DNA of 42,120 nucleotides from Enterobacterales bacterium (GCA_030949565.1 JAUZSK010000028.1:1-42120), one strand, 5' to 3'. Counted from the stretch's first letter, positions 1 through 9,884 are shown. Made by a program: numbers and translations. The notes: generated from the sequence alone by a model not told the origin.

Positions 1-564
1 TGCTACAGCTAATAAACTGCAACACTTGATTACACAGAAAATCCAACCATTAGCCATGGAAGGTGGTCAAGTGTCGATTCAAATTAAAGCTAAAAGCGAT
101 GGTTATTATGCTAAAGGTATGGAGGACATTGAGTTTTTAGTCGCGGCGAATCCCGGTCAACCTTTATTGCCATTAACTAAAGTGGCTTCCGGTGGTGAAC
201 TTTCGCGAATTAGTTTAGCTATCTCCGTTATTACATCGGAACAACAATTAGTCCCCTGTATTATTTTTGATGAAGTTGATGTGGGTATTGGTGGCGCCAC
301 GGCGGAAACCGTGGGTGAACTGTTAAAACAGCTTTCTGCTAATCGGCAAGTGATGTGTGTGACTCATCAACCTCAGGTTGCATCCTATGGTGATCATCAT
401 TTACAAGCGAGTAAACAACAGTTAAATCAGCAAACAAGTACTCAAGTGGAGCATTTGTCAGCACAGCAAAGAATTGATGAAATAGCTCGAATGCTTGGTG
501 GAAAAACCATCTCGGATACCAGCAAAATCATGCGCTAGAAATGTTAGAACAGGCTGCACAATAA
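1..564 (+). CDS. recN: DNA repair ATPase RecN, C-terminal part (frameshifted tail)
   Basis: This is the C-terminal head region of RecN, an SMC-like ATPase that acts early in double-strand-break repair. The reading frame is open from base 2, so the 5' part lies outside the window. Visible motifs are the ABC signature LTKVASGGELSRISLA, the Walker B segment CIIFDEVDVGIGG and the H-loop CVTHQPQVASYGDHH. The frame meets a TAG at 536-538, but with one extra A in the run at 524-527 it reads on as SKNHALEMLEQAAQ and stops at TAA 562-564. That is the normal RecN ending, so one base is missing by sequencing error or recent mutation. It is convergent with the response regulator on the minus strand. Confidence 0.9.
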
Positions 565-581
565 TTTTTTAAATGAAATGC

Positions 582-604
582 TATAGGCGTGTTTAACGCT
601 ATAA
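582..604. terminator. possible bidirectional hairpin between convergent genes
   Basis: TATA(g)GCGT and ACGCTATA can pair around the loop GTTTA, with one bulged base. The hairpin sits between the end of recN and the end of the response regulator. There is no strong U-run, so the terminator call is weak. Confidence 0.25.
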
Positions 605-1325
605 TTGATGGATTAATTTTTTTATATCTGCCATATGGCGGCGGCTGATTTCCAATTTTTTTTCATCTTCACCTATCACCACAAAAGCATGTCCCTTATT
701 ATCACGATGAATGCCTCGAATAAATTTTTTGGCGACAATGGCGTTACGATGAACGCGAATAAATTGCTCCGAAAATTCTTTTTGTAGCTCTTTTAAGGTA
801 TCTTCAATGATAGTTTCTCCCTGTAGATATTTCACCGTAACATATTTAAGTTCTGCTTGAAAATAGAGAATATCCTTAACTGGAATTAATTTAACATTAC
901 CACTTATTTTAGCCGTAATATTTCTACGCCCTTGGTGTTGCATTTTAATAGTGCTTAGCTGAACTTGATTGAGTTTTTTGGCTTTTTTTAATGGCCTCTT
1001 CTAGCGCCTCGGTTCGCACTGGTTTTAGGAGATAACCTACCGCTGATACATCAAACGCTTTAAGAGCGTATTCATCGTAGGCAGTTGTAAAAATAATTGC
1101 TGGGGGACTATCAATTTGTGAAAGGTGTTGTGCAGCTTCAAGGCCATCCATTCCCGGCATACGGATGTCCATTAACACCAAATCCGGCGAGTTATCTTGA
1201 CATGATTCAATTGATTCTAAGCCATTGTTAGCAAAATAAATGGACTCGACACTGCCTATGTCAGATAGAAGTTGCTTTAACCTTTGTTGAGCCAATGGCT
1301 CATCATCTACCACTAAAATTTTCAT
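599..1325 (-). CDS. LytTR-family response regulator (AlgR type), split by a frameshift
   Basis: The receiver domain starts MKILVVDDEP, with the phosphoacceptor Asp near residue 53 in LVLMDIRMPGMDG and the conserved Lys in LLKPV. It is followed by a LytTR DNA-binding domain (VKDILYFQAELKYVTV, FIRVHRNAIVAKKFIRGI). Two separate frames carry them: receiver 945-1325 and LytTR 599-943. Removing one base from an A run (T runs at 974-979 or 983-989 on the plus strand) joins them into one protein of about 241 residues, the usual size of AlgR/LytR regulators. The gene lies 13 bases after its cognate kinase, so kinase and regulator form one transcript. The frameshift is probably a single-base error, though real inactivation cannot be excluded. 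Confidence 0.85.
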
Positions 1326-1338
1326 AGAGATTGTCCTT

Positions 1339-2403
1339 TTAGCGCAAATTAAAAATCATAGGTTGAGTATTTAGCGGCCTTTTTAATGGGATACTCATGG
1401 TTACTTGATAACTCGAATCGGTACTTTTTCGTTCAAGTTTTGCCCGTTCACCAAACAAAACTTCTAGCCGTTGGCTAATGTTATTGAGCGCAATACCTTG
1501 ACCCTTGTGGTGGACATTTTTTTGTTTTGGATTGGCTACTGATATAAAAAGCAGGTGATCATCTTTATGGATCTTAATATCAATCGCTCCACCTTTGGTT
1601 ACCATTTGAATGCCATGATAAACAGCATTTTCTAATAGCGGCTGAACTGATAGAGGCGGAACCATAACGGATAAACAATCGTCGTCAACTTGCCAATTGA
1701 CTGCTAGTCGCTCACCTAGACGCAACACTTCAATCGATAGATATTTTTTGCCATTTTCTAATTCTGTTTTCAAATGAATCAACTCATTTTTATTATCTAA
1801 GGTAGCGCGGATCAAGTCGCTAAGATCTTCGATAGCTGTTTCGGCTTTTCTGGGGTCGATACGAGTTAAACTTGCGATAACATTCATGCTATTAAATAGA
1901 AAGTGTGGTCGTATCCGTGCCTGCAAAGCTTCTAGTCTGGCTGAGGATTCTAAAGCAATTTGTTTACGATATTGCTGTTGCAAATAAAAGTAGCGTAATA
2001 AAACCGAACCAATTAAGCCTGCTACCACCAGATTTTTGATAAAAAACTGCCGTTGCAGTTCTTCGGTTAAGTCAAAAATACCACCGTAGTAGTAAACCAA
2101 TGTGATATTAGAATAGACAAAAGTCATGCTTAAAATAACCATAAGGCTAAGAAACCCAGCGACAATATCACTAAGGCGAGCCAAAGTGGGTCGAAACAAG
2201 CATAGAATAAGCACTGAAGGCAGGCTAATACACTGGATCGAAATGGAATATAAACCCAATAGCTGCCAATTATTGGAAACATTAGGTAAGGCGAGCATGG
2301 TAAAAATAACCGCTAGTAACTCACCCACAAGAACCACCATCAAAACCGATTCAACTCGACAGAAATCAGGTAAAAAGAAAGTTTGTAGGCTGGATTTATT
2401 CAT
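1339..2403 (-). CDS. LytS/AlgZ-type sensor histidine kinase
   Basis: This 354-residue membrane histidine kinase belongs to the His_kinase (LytS/YehU/AlgZ) family. The N-terminal 140 residues contain about four hydrophobic membrane segments (roughly 20-40, 48-70, 80-105 and 120-140). The phosphoacceptor region ARIRPHFLFNSMNVIASL places His near residue 167. The HATPase part shows VPPLSVQPLLENAVYHGI (N box) and GQGIALNNISQRL (G box). It should phosphorylate the adjacent LytTR regulator. Start ATG 2403 lies 86 bases from the divergent oxidoreductase, so both promoters must lie in that short gap. The signal sensed is unknown; AlgZ homologues in pseudomonads control surface behaviour and virulence genes, which may not apply here. 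Confidence 0.9.
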   Translation of the reverse strand: MNKSSLQTFFLPDFCRVESVLMVVLVGELLAVIFTMLALPNVSNNWQLLGLYSISIQCISLPSVLILCLFRPTLARLSDIVAGFLSLMVILSMTFVYSNITLVYYYGGIFDLTEELQRQFFIKNLVVAGLIGSVLLRYFYLQQQYRKQIALESSARLEALQARIRPHFLFNSMNVIASLTRIDPRKAETAIEDLSDLIRATLDNKNELIHLKTELENGKKYLSIEVLRLGERLAVNWQVDDDCLSVMVPPLSVQPLLENAVYHGIQMVTKGGAIDIKIHKDDHLLFISVANPKQKNVHHKGQGIALNNISQRLEVLFGERAKLERKSTDSSYQVTMSIPLKRPLNTQPMIFNLR

Positions 2404-2489
2404 TGATTGGTCGGAGTAATGTTCGCATTTAATAACTCATTGATCTAATATAGCTTATTCTAAATTTTTGAACTAGATATTATTCACAG

Positions 2490-4691
2490 ATGAGTATAAA
2501 AAGTCATTATCGCACTTGTAATCTGTGTGAAGCCATGTGCGGTCTTAAGATTGAAGTTGAAGACCAAAAAATCCTATCCATCCGAGGCGATAAACAAGAC
2601 CCATTAAGCCAAGGGCATATCTGTCCTAAAGCGTTAGCCTTACAAGATCTTTTTGAAGACCAAGACCGCCTAACTCAACCAGTAATGAAAACCGCTGACG
2701 GTTGGAAAACAATTAGTTGGGATAAGGCTTTTTCTGAGGTTAAACAAGGGCTTAAAAAAATACAAACCACTTATGGAAAGGATGCGCTTGGGGTTTATTT
2801 GGGTAATCCGAGTGTGCACAATCTTGAAGCCATGCTCTACGGCAGTGGTTTTTATAATCAACTTAAAACCAAAAATCGTTATACCGCGACTTCAGTCGAC
2901 CAGTTGCCGCATCACCTAGCGGCTATGTTAATGTTTGGTCATCCGCTGCTATTACCGATCCCTGACATTGATCGCACTGCTTATATGGTGATACTAGGCG
3001 CTAACCCGATGGTTTCAAATGGAAGTTTGATGTCATCGCCTAATATTCGTCAGCGCTTAAAAGCCATCCAAAAGCGTGAAGGCAAAATCGTTACGATAGA
3101 TCCACGCTTTACCGAAACCTCAAAAATAGCTGATCAACACCTATTTATAGCGCCTGGTAGCGATGCATTGCTGCTTTTGGCCATGGTAAACTACCTTTTC
3201 AACAAAAATTTAATTAATAGTGGGCATTTAACCGCTTATATCTCTGAATTAGAGGCATTAAAACATCTGGTTTCTCCTTATCACAGTAAAAATGTTGCAC
3301 CAATGACGGGTATTGAAGCGACCGATATAGAAAATCTAGTGGAAGATTTTTGCAATGCGAAGCGCGCCGTTTTATACGCTAGAATAGGTGTATCCACCCA
3401 CGAGTTTGGCTCTCTGGTGAACTGGTTAGTAAACGTATTTAATCTGTTAACCGGTAATATGGATTCTGCGGGCGGCATGATGTTTACCCAGCCGGCAATT
3501 GATCTAGTGGGGTTTAAGAAACCTAAAGGCAAAAAATTCGCACGATATTTTAGTCGAGTAAAGAAATTTCCTGAAACTATTGGTGAATTTCCAGTGGCGA
3601 CTTTAGCTGATGAAATCCTAACACCGGGACCAGGGCAAATTAAAGGAATGATTACTGCAGCAGGCAATCCTTTGCTATCCACACCCAATAATACGCGCCT
3701 AGCCGAAGCTTTTTCTGGTTTAGAATTTATGCTGAGTATCGATTTTTATATCAATGAAACCACTCGTCATGCCAATATCATTTTGCCGCCACCGACGCCA
3801 TTAGAAAGACCACACTATGATTTAGTGTTTAATCATTTAGCCGTCAGAAATATAACAAAATATTCCGAAGCTCTATTTTCTCGACCAAAAGGAAGTCTTT
3901 CAGAAGCTGAGATATATCTTAAACTAATGAAAATCATGTCGCCATCCGGGGTCAAGGCAAAGCTAAAAAACAGCATTACTCGCCTCGTCATGAAATGGCT
4001 AGGAACCTCGGGAATGATTAACAAAGGGTTAAAAAGTGGCCCTTATGGGAAGTCATCTAAACTAGCAATTAAAAACCTTAACCTTAAAAAGTTAAAACAA
4101 CACCCACACGGATTGGATTTAGGTGAACTTGAATGCTGTTTTCCACAAAAAATTCTTACTACGGATGGTAAAATTCATCTGGCACCAGAAGAGTTTGCTA
4201 CCGATCTTAAACGACTTGATCAGAAATATCATCGATCTATCAGTAAAAAGTCAGTAGAAGAAGCGCAAGCAGACCCAGCTTATGAAATCGACGCTAAAAC
4301 TTATCCGTTTCTTTTAATTGGGCGCCGAGATAGTCGTACCTGTAATTCTTGGTTGCATAATGCTTATCGGTTGGTTAAAGGCAAAGCGGCCTGTATTGCT
4401 CAAATGAATGATAAAGATGTCGACGACCTAGGGTTACGTACTGGACAGCAGATAGTGGTGGAGTCTCGAGTGGGCAAGTTAGAAATTATTGTAGAGGCCA
4501 CCTCCGATATTATGTCAGGGGTTATTTCTATTCCCCACGGTTGGGGGCACGGTGTTGAACAAACACAAATGGCGATTGCCAACGCCCATGCCGGTGTTAG
4601 TGTTAATCAATTAACGGATGACCAGTTTGTTGACCAGCTAACAGGTAATGCGGTATTGAACGGTGTTGCTGTAAAAGTAAGTGGCTTGTAA
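2490..4691 (+). CDS. molybdopterin-dependent oxidoreductase (bis-MGD, 4Fe-4S)
   Basis: This 733-residue protein belongs to the DMSO reductase/formate dehydrogenase superfamily. The N-terminal Cys10, Cys13, Cys17 and Cys45 (CNLCEAMC then HICPK) form a 4Fe-4S site. The catalytic domain follows, with TSVDQLPHHLAA where the molybdenum ligand is expected; Ser rather than Cys or selenocysteine is seen there. A C-terminal molydopterin-dinucleotide-binding domain includes GRRDSRTCNSWLHN and PHGWGHG. No twin-arginine or other signal peptide is present, so it is probably cytoplasmic. No electron-transfer subunit is adjacent. Substrate unknown. The ATG has only a weak Shine-Dalgarno. Confidence 0.85.
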   Translation: MSIKSHYRTCNLCEAMCGLKIEVEDQKILSIRGDKQDPLSQGHICPKALALQDLFEDQDRLTQPVMKTADGWKTISWDKAFSEVKQGLKKIQTTYGKDALGVYLGNPSVHNLEAMLYGSGFYNQLKTKNRYTATSVDQLPHHLAAMLMFGHPLLLPIPDIDRTAYMVILGANPMVSNGSLMSSPNIRQRLKAIQKREGKIVTIDPRFTETSKIADQHLFIAPGSDALLLLAMVNYLFNKNLINSGHLTAYISELEALKHLVSPYHSKNVAPMTGIEATDIENLVEDFCNAKRAVLYARIGVSTHEFGSLVNWLVNVFNLLTGNMDSAGGMMFTQPAIDLVGFKKPKGKKFARYFSRVKKFPETIGEFPVATLADEILTPGPGQIKGMITAAGNPLLSTPNNTRLAEAFSGLEFMLSIDFYINETTRHANIILPPPTPLERPHYDLVFNHLAVRNITKYSEALFSRPKGSLSEAEIYLKLMKIMSPSGVKAKLKNSITRLVMKWLGTSGMINKGLKSGPYGKSSKLAIKNLNLKKLKQHPHGLDLGELECCFPQKILTTDGKIHLAPEEFATDLKRLDQKYHRSISKKSVEEAQADPAYEIDAKTYPFLLIGRRDSRTCNSWLHNAYRLVKGKAACIAQMNDKDVDDLGLRTGQQIVVESRVGKLEIIVEATSDIMSGVISIPHGWGHGVEQTQMAIANAHAGVSVNQLTDDQFVDQLTGNAVLNGVAVKVSGL

Positions 4692-4724
4692 CACAGGTAT
4701 TTCAAATTTAGTTAGGACGGACTT

Positions 4725-7700
4725 ATGAAAAATAGACGAATTATCGCCATCTTAGTAATGACATTTGCTTTATTAGTAGGACAAGGTTTTACTAAAGAAA
4801 ATTTAAAACAACAAGTCGATTCAGTAAAGCTTAAAACCCAATCAGAAACATCCGACAAAACACCAGAGAAAAAACAAAAAGAGTGGGATGTCAATCATCC
4901 ACCAGGTGAATCCTATTGGGCTAGCATTGATGTAACCGAAGGGACTTGGATGAGCTTAGATGTTAGTCCCGATGGTAAACATATCGTTTTTGACCTACTG
5001 GGTGACATTTACATTATGCCAATAAGTGGTGGAGAGGCAAAAGCCTTAACTCACACTATCGCTTGGGAGATGCAACCAACTTTTAGTCCTGATGGGAAAC
5101 GAATTGCGTTTACTTCTGACCAAGCGGGTGGCGATAATATTTGGACGATGGATCGCGATGGAACAAACCAACGCCAAATTACTAATGAAAAATTCCGTTT
5201 GGTCAATAGTCCAGCTTGGAGTCCCGACGGGCAGTTTATCGCTGCAAGAAAACATTTTACTTCCCAGCGATCATTGGGTGCTGGGGAAATTTGGCTTTAT
5301 CATATTGCTGGTGGAAGTGGTGTTCAACTTAATAAGCGGCCTAATGATCAAAAAGACCTAGGTGAGCCGGTGTTTTCGGCCACTGGAGAGAAAGTGTATT
5401 TTTCACGAGATTCTACTCCGGGCCAGGTATTTGAATACAGTAAAGATTCCAATAATATTATTTATGAAATTTTTTCTATCGATCGTAAGGATGGTAAAAT
5501 TCGGAATGAAGTTTCTGGCATGGGAGGCTCGGTAAGACCAACACCTTCTCCTGATGGTAAACAAATGGCTTTTGTTAGGCGCATTAGAAATCAATCCAGC
5601 CTTTTTGTTAAAGATCTAGAGACAGGTAATGAACGTGCTATCTATACCCACCTCGATCGGGATATGCAGGAAACTTGGGCGATCCATGGCGTATATCCAC
5701 ATTTTGCATGGACCCCAGATAATCAATCAGTGGTTTTATGGGCTGGCGGTAAAATACGCCGCATTACAATTGCTAACAAGCAGAGTAAAGTGGTTGCTTT
5801 CCATGTAAAAACAAAAAAGGAAATGCGTAAAGCGGTGCGCTTTGAACAAAATCCAGGGCCTGATACATTTGAAACTAAATTATTAAGATGGGTGCAAGTA
5901 AGACCTGATGGTAAGCAGGTGGTATTTCAGGCATTAGGGCAGATCTATGTTAAAAGTTTACCAAATGGTAAAACTAAACGCTTAACAAAAAGTAATAAAG
6001 AATTTTCTTTTTACCCTAGTTATTCAAAAGATGGCCGCTGGATTGTCTATACCAGTTGGAATGATGAAACCCAAGGTGCAGTAAAAATGATTCGTTCCAA
6101 CGGCGGTAAAAGTCGTCAATTAACCAAACAGCCGGGAAAATATATTTCACCTAAATTTTCGAACAATGCGAAACAAGTGGTTTACCAAAAAGTTAGGGGT
6201 GGTCGCTTGCTATCGCCGGATTACAGTGGTCATACGGGTGTTTATTTGTTGGACGTGAAGAAACGACAATCAAAGTTATTATCAGAATCAGGTAATTACC
6301 CCTTTTTTTCAAAAGATGATAAGCGGATTTATTTAACTCAGTATGCAGGCAAAAAAACCTCTTTGATTAGCCTTAATCGACAAGGTTTAGATAAAAGACA
6401 ACATGCCTCTAGTCGCTGGGCATCAGAATTTTCTTTGTCACCGGATGAAAGTCTTATCAGTTTTAAGGAGCGTTATAATATTTATCTAGCGCCTTTTACT
6501 GCGACCGGTAAAGCGATAGAACTTAATCCCAAAGCCTCCAATTTACCCGTCTTAAGGGTCACCAAACAAGGTGGCAATTATTTATCTTGGTCAGCTGACA
6601 GTAGCCAGGTCAATTGGTCGTTAGGTTCGACGCTTAATCAGCTAGATTTACCTAAAGCCATTGATTGGAAAGAGCGTTCAAAAAAACTAAAACCACAACA
6701 AATGCATCTCGGCTTTAAAACCAAAAGCGACCAAATTAAGGGTGACTTGCTATTGTCGGGTGCAAAAATCATCAGCATGAAGGGCGATCAGGTCATTGCT
6801 AAGGGTGATATTTGGGTCCATAACAATCGAATTAAAGCCGTTGGTGCAAGTGGTAGTCTTAACCTACCGAGTAAAATTAAAACCATCGATGTCAGTGGTA
6901 AGACAATTATTCCCGGCATAGTGGATGTTCACTGGCATGGTAGTCAGGGTAGCAATCAGATAACGCCGCAACAAAACTGGATGAATATCGCTTCATTAGC
7001 ATTTGGAGTCACTACCATTCATGATCCCTCTAATGACACCGGAGAAATATTTGCAGCGGCTGAAATGGCGCGCAAAGGTTTATTAGTGGCACCTAGGATA
7101 TTTTCCACTGGGCGCATACTTTACGGCGCTGAGACCTATTTTACCGCCGAAATCGATAGTTTAGATGACGCTATAGGTCATTTAAACCGTTTAAAACAGC
7201 AGGGGGCTTTTTCGGTTAAAAGTTACAATCAACCACGACGCGATCAAAGGCAACAAGTATTAGAGGCGGCAAGAGAAACCAATATGATGGTGGTGCCAGA
7301 AGGCGGATCAACCTTAGCGCATAATCTGACGATGATTGTTGATGGTCATACAGGGGTTGAGCATTCTATACCGTTGGCGGCAATTTACGAGGATATTAAG
7401 CAGCTTTGGTCACAAAGTGAAACAGGCTATACCCCCACATTAGTCGTATCCTATGGCGGTATTTGGGGTGAAAACTATTGGTATCAAGAGTCCGAAGTTT
7501 GGAAACATCCTCTTTTGTCGAATTTTGTTCCAAAATCCGCTTTATATCCGCGCGCTATTCGCCGGAATATGGCACCTAAAGAGGATTACAATCACTTTAA
7601 CTCTGCCCGCGTATCCGCTGAGTTACAAAAGCGAGGTGTCGGTGTGCAATTGGGAGCTCATGGTCAACGTGAAGGGTTAGGCGCACATTGGGAAATGTGG

Positions 7701-7970
7701 ATGTTTGCTCAGGGTGGTATGTCAGCGATGGACGTGATTAAAGCGGCGACCCTTGATGGCGCTAAATATATCGGTATGGATGACTCAATCGGATCAATTG
7801 AAGCTGGAAAGTTAGCAGATCTGGTTATTTTAGATGTGGATCCGCTACTTAATATCTATCAAACGGATCAGGTGTCGATGGTCATGATTAACGGACGTCT
7901 TTATGATTCAAAGACTATGAATGAAATAGGATTAAGTTATAAAGATCGAAAAAAATTGTTTTTTGAGTAA
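4725..7970 (+). CDS. exported TolB-like beta-propeller / amidohydrolase fusion
   Basis: This 1081-residue protein starts with a hydrophobic signal (RIIAILVMTFALLVGQGF), so it is exported. Residues of about 55-640 carry repeated PD40/WD40-like blades with the SPDGK/SPDG signature (for example VSPDGKHIVF, FSPDGKRIAF, SPDGKQMAF). Residues of about 670-1075 form an amidohydrolase domain. It has TIIPGIVDVHWHGS with metal-binding His736 and His738, a second cluster in GAHGQREGLGAHWEMW, and the closing GSIEAGKLADLVILDVDPL. It may be a periplasmic or surface hydrolase of cyclic amides or peptides, with the propeller as a recognition module. It lies 33 bases after the oxidoreductase on the same strand. 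A stem-loop with a T run follows at 7995-8019. Confidence 0.88.
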   Translation: MKNRRIIAILVMTFALLVGQGFTKENLKQQVDSVKLKTQSETSDKTPEKKQKEWDVNHPPGESYWASIDVTEGTWMSLDVSPDGKHIVFDLLGDIYIMPISGGEAKALTHTIAWEMQPTFSPDGKRIAFTSDQAGGDNIWTMDRDGTNQRQITNEKFRLVNSPAWSPDGQFIAARKHFTSQRSLGAGEIWLYHIAGGSGVQLNKRPNDQKDLGEPVFSATGEKVYFSRDSTPGQVFEYSKDSNNIIYEIFSIDRKDGKIRNEVSGMGGSVRPTPSPDGKQMAFVRRIRNQSSLFVKDLETGNERAIYTHLDRDMQETWAIHGVYPHFAWTPDNQSVVLWAGGKIRRITIANKQSKVVAFHVKTKKEMRKAVRFEQNPGPDTFETKLLRWVQVRPDGKQVVFQALGQIYVKSLPNGKTKRLTKSNKEFSFYPSYSKDGRWIVYTSWNDETQGAVKMIRSNGGKSRQLTKQPGKYISPKFSNNAKQVVYQKVRGGRLLSPDYSGHTGVYLLDVKKRQSKLLSESGNYPFFSKDDKRIYLTQYAGKKTSLISLNRQGLDKRQHASSRWASEFSLSPDESLISFKERYNIYLAPFTATGKAIELNPKASNLPVLRVTKQGGNYLSWSADSSQVNWSLGSTLNQLDLPKAIDWKERSKKLKPQQMHLGFKTKSDQIKGDLLLSGAKIISMKGDQVIAKGDIWVHNNRIKAVGASGSLNLPSKIKTIDVSGKTIIPGIVDVHWHGSQGSNQITPQQNWMNIASLAFGVTTIHDPSNDTGEIFAAAEMARKGLLVAPRIFSTGRILYGAETYFTAEIDSLDDAIGHLNRLKQQGAFSVKSYNQPRRDQRQQVLEAARETNMMVVPEGGSTLAHNLTMIVDGHTGVEHSIPLAAIYEDIKQLWSQSETGYTPTLVVSYGGIWGENYWYQESEVWKHPLLSNFVPKSALYPRAIRRNMAPKEDYNHFNSARVSAELQKRGVGVQLGAHGQREGLGAHWEMWMFAQGGMSAMDVIKAATLDGAKYIGMDDSIGSIEAGKLADLVILDVDPLLNIYQTDQVSMVMINGRLYDSKTMNEIGLSYKDRKKLFFE

Positions 7971-7994
7971 AAACTTGCGATTATTAGGCTTATC

Positions 7995-8019
7995 AGGTGA
8001 TAGTAAACAATCACTTTTT
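7995..8019 (+). terminator. rho-independent terminator after the amidohydrolase
   Basis: GTGAT (7997-8001) pairs with ATCAC (8010-8014) around the loop AGTAAACA, extendable by a G-U pair, and is followed by TTTTT. It lies about 25 bases past the amidohydrolase stop. Confidence 0.5.
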
Positions 8020-8049
8020 AGATAAATATTTATCAACAGCGAGATCACT

Positions 8050-8454
8050 ATGAGTCCACAGGTTTCTTATCGGGTTGAAAAGGAAGTGTTACTGTGTTTT
8101 ATCATCGGCGAGAGGGCCGAAGCCGCCACCTTAGATTACTGGCAACAAATACTCGATCGTTGCCAGCAAGAAGGCCTAAAAAAACTACAAATTACAGTGG
8201 CCCTCACTGGTCGATTTAGTCCGGTGGTAGGTGTCGACCAATATCAAAAAATTATTGATTTGCTAAAAACCAGGGATTATAAATATTCTTTGATTGACCT
8301 TAATCAAGAATCTGCAGGCGGTAGTCAAGTAGGGTGTCACATGGCTGCCAGCCAAGGCGTTGATATCGCCTATTTTGAAAAGGAAAACGAAGCTCTAGAC
8401 TGGTTAATATCAGAGGCATCACAATATACTCACTTTGAACTTATTTCCGCCTAA
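8050..8454 (+). CDS. small SpoIIAA/STAS-like protein of unknown function
   Basis: This 134-residue soluble protein has no signal peptide. It alternates predicted strands and helices (VEKEVLLCFIIGE, LKKLQITVALTG, YSLIDLNQES) and ends FEKENEALDWLISEA. That style resembles SpoIIAA/STAS-like proteins whose last helix follows a 'Fe..eAl.WL' pattern. The family call is a judgement from the fold pattern, not from a diagnostic motif. Its TAA stop shares the A of the sbcB ATG (TAATG), so the two are translationally coupled. That suggests a role beside exonuclease I or simply an operon partner. Confidence 0.65.
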   Translation: MSPQVSYRVEKEVLLCFIIGERAEAATLDYWQQILDRCQQEGLKKLQITVALTGRFSPVVGVDQYQKIIDLLKTRDYKYSLIDLNQESAGGSQVGCHMAASQGVDIAYFEKENEALDWLISEASQYTHFELISA

Positions 8455-9884
8455 TGAATAGTTTTTTCTGGTTTGATTTTGAAACCTTTGGGGTTAATCC
8501 AGTCAAGGATAAACCCTCACAGTTTGCCGGTATTCGAACCGATTTTAATTTCAACGTCATTGATGACCCGGTTAATATCTACTGCAAACCTAGCGATGAT
8601 TTTATCCCGCATCCAGATGCATGTTTAATTACCGGCATTACACCGCAAATAGCGACCGAAAAAGGTTTAATCGAACGCGATTTTTTTAAACAAATTCATT
8701 TGGAGTTATCCGAGCCCCACACCTGCGCTGTCGGCTATAACAATATCCGCTTTGATGATGAATTAGTGCGGCATGGTTTTTATCGCAATTTTTATGATGC
8801 CTATGAGCGTGAATGGCAAAATGGTAATTCACGCTGGGATATTATTGATCTACTGCGTATGACCCATGCTTTGCGTCCAGAGGGAATCAACTGGCCGGTC
8901 AATGAAAAAGGCAACGTCACTTTTCGTCTCGAAAAGCTTACCGAAGCTAACCATATTGCCCATGAAAATGCGCACGATGCCTTGACTGATGTTTATGCAA
9001 CTATCGGAATGGCAAAACTGGTCAGTCAAAAACAACCCAAGCTCTATCAGTTTCTATTGGGTCTTAGAGATAAACGTCAAGTCGCGACTGAAGTTGATCC
9101 TTTTAAGCATACGCCCTTTGTTCATAGCTCGGGTATGCTCGGCCCAAAGCATCACTACACCGCAATCATGTTGCCGATATGCCAACATCCTAGCAATAAA
9201 AATAGTGTTATTTGTTTGGATTTAACGAAGGCTAATGATGGTATTTGTGAGTTAAGCCCAGAACAACTTGAAGCGCGTATTTTTACCCGGCAAGAGAAAT
9301 TGCCAGAGGGTGTCGAGCGGTTAGGAGTTAAAGAAGTACACTACAACAAATGTCCGGCGGTAGCACCGCTTGGGGTGATGAATGAGCAATGCCAGCAGCG
9401 TTTAGAAATTGATCTTAATGCCTGCCTAGAACGCGCTAAAGACCTAGCGCCACAACTGAAAGATCTAGCCAATAAGTTACGACAAGTTTATCAATCGCAT
9501 CAATTTCCCGAAGTGAGCAACCCCGATCATGCGCTTTATTCAGGTGGTTTTTTTTCCGCTGCGGATAAGGCAAAAATGGCGCGGATTAGACAACAAGACT
9601 GGACTGATCTGGCAAACAATCAATTTCATTTTAGTGATCAAAGGTTAGATGAATTATTGTTTCGTTATCGCGCCAGAAATGCGCCTGAAAGTTTAACCAA
9701 CGCAGAGCGCGATGCTTGGCAAGATTTCCGCCGACAACAGTTCTTTGATCCCGATGGCGGTAGTAGTTTGCTTTATGAAGATTATAAAAGCCGAATTCAA
9801 GAGTTGCAGCAGGGAGCTAAAAACCCTGAATTATTATTACGCATCGAGAGTTATGTTGAACAACTAATAGCATCTCTTAACTAG
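8454..9884 (+). CDS. sbcB: exodeoxyribonuclease I
   Basis: This is a 476-residue 3'-5' single-strand DNA exonuclease, close to the 475 residues of E. coli SbcB. The DEDDh catalytic core is visible: FFWFDFETFG with Asp8 and Glu10, the ExoII region GYNNIRFDDELVRHGFYRN, and the ExoIII segment AHDALTDVYATIGMA. The middle SH3-like region and C-terminal exonuclease I extension are present (NPDHALYSGGFFS, FRYRARN). It acts in recombination and mismatch repair. Its start overlaps the preceding small gene by one base. Its stop overlaps the convergent gene's stop by four bases (9881-9884). Confidence 0.97.
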   Translation: MNSFFWFDFETFGVNPVKDKPSQFAGIRTDFNFNVIDDPVNIYCKPSDDFIPHPDACLITGITPQIATEKGLIERDFFKQIHLELSEPHTCAVGYNNIRFDDELVRHGFYRNFYDAYEREWQNGNSRWDIIDLLRMTHALRPEGINWPVNEKGNVTFRLEKLTEANHIAHENAHDALTDVYATIGMAKLVSQKQPKLYQFLLGLRDKRQVATEVDPFKHTPFVHSSGMLGPKHHYTAIMLPICQHPSNKNSVICLDLTKANDGICELSPEQLEARIFTRQEKLPEGVERLGVKEVHYNKCPAVAPLGVMNEQCQQRLEIDLNACLERAKDLAPQLKDLANKLRQVYQSHQFPEVSNPDHALYSGGFFSAADKAKMARIRQQDWTDLANNQFHFSDQRLDELLFRYRARNAPESLTNAERDAWQDFRRQQFFDPDGGSSLLYEDYKSRIQELQQGAKNPELLLRIESYVEQLIASLN

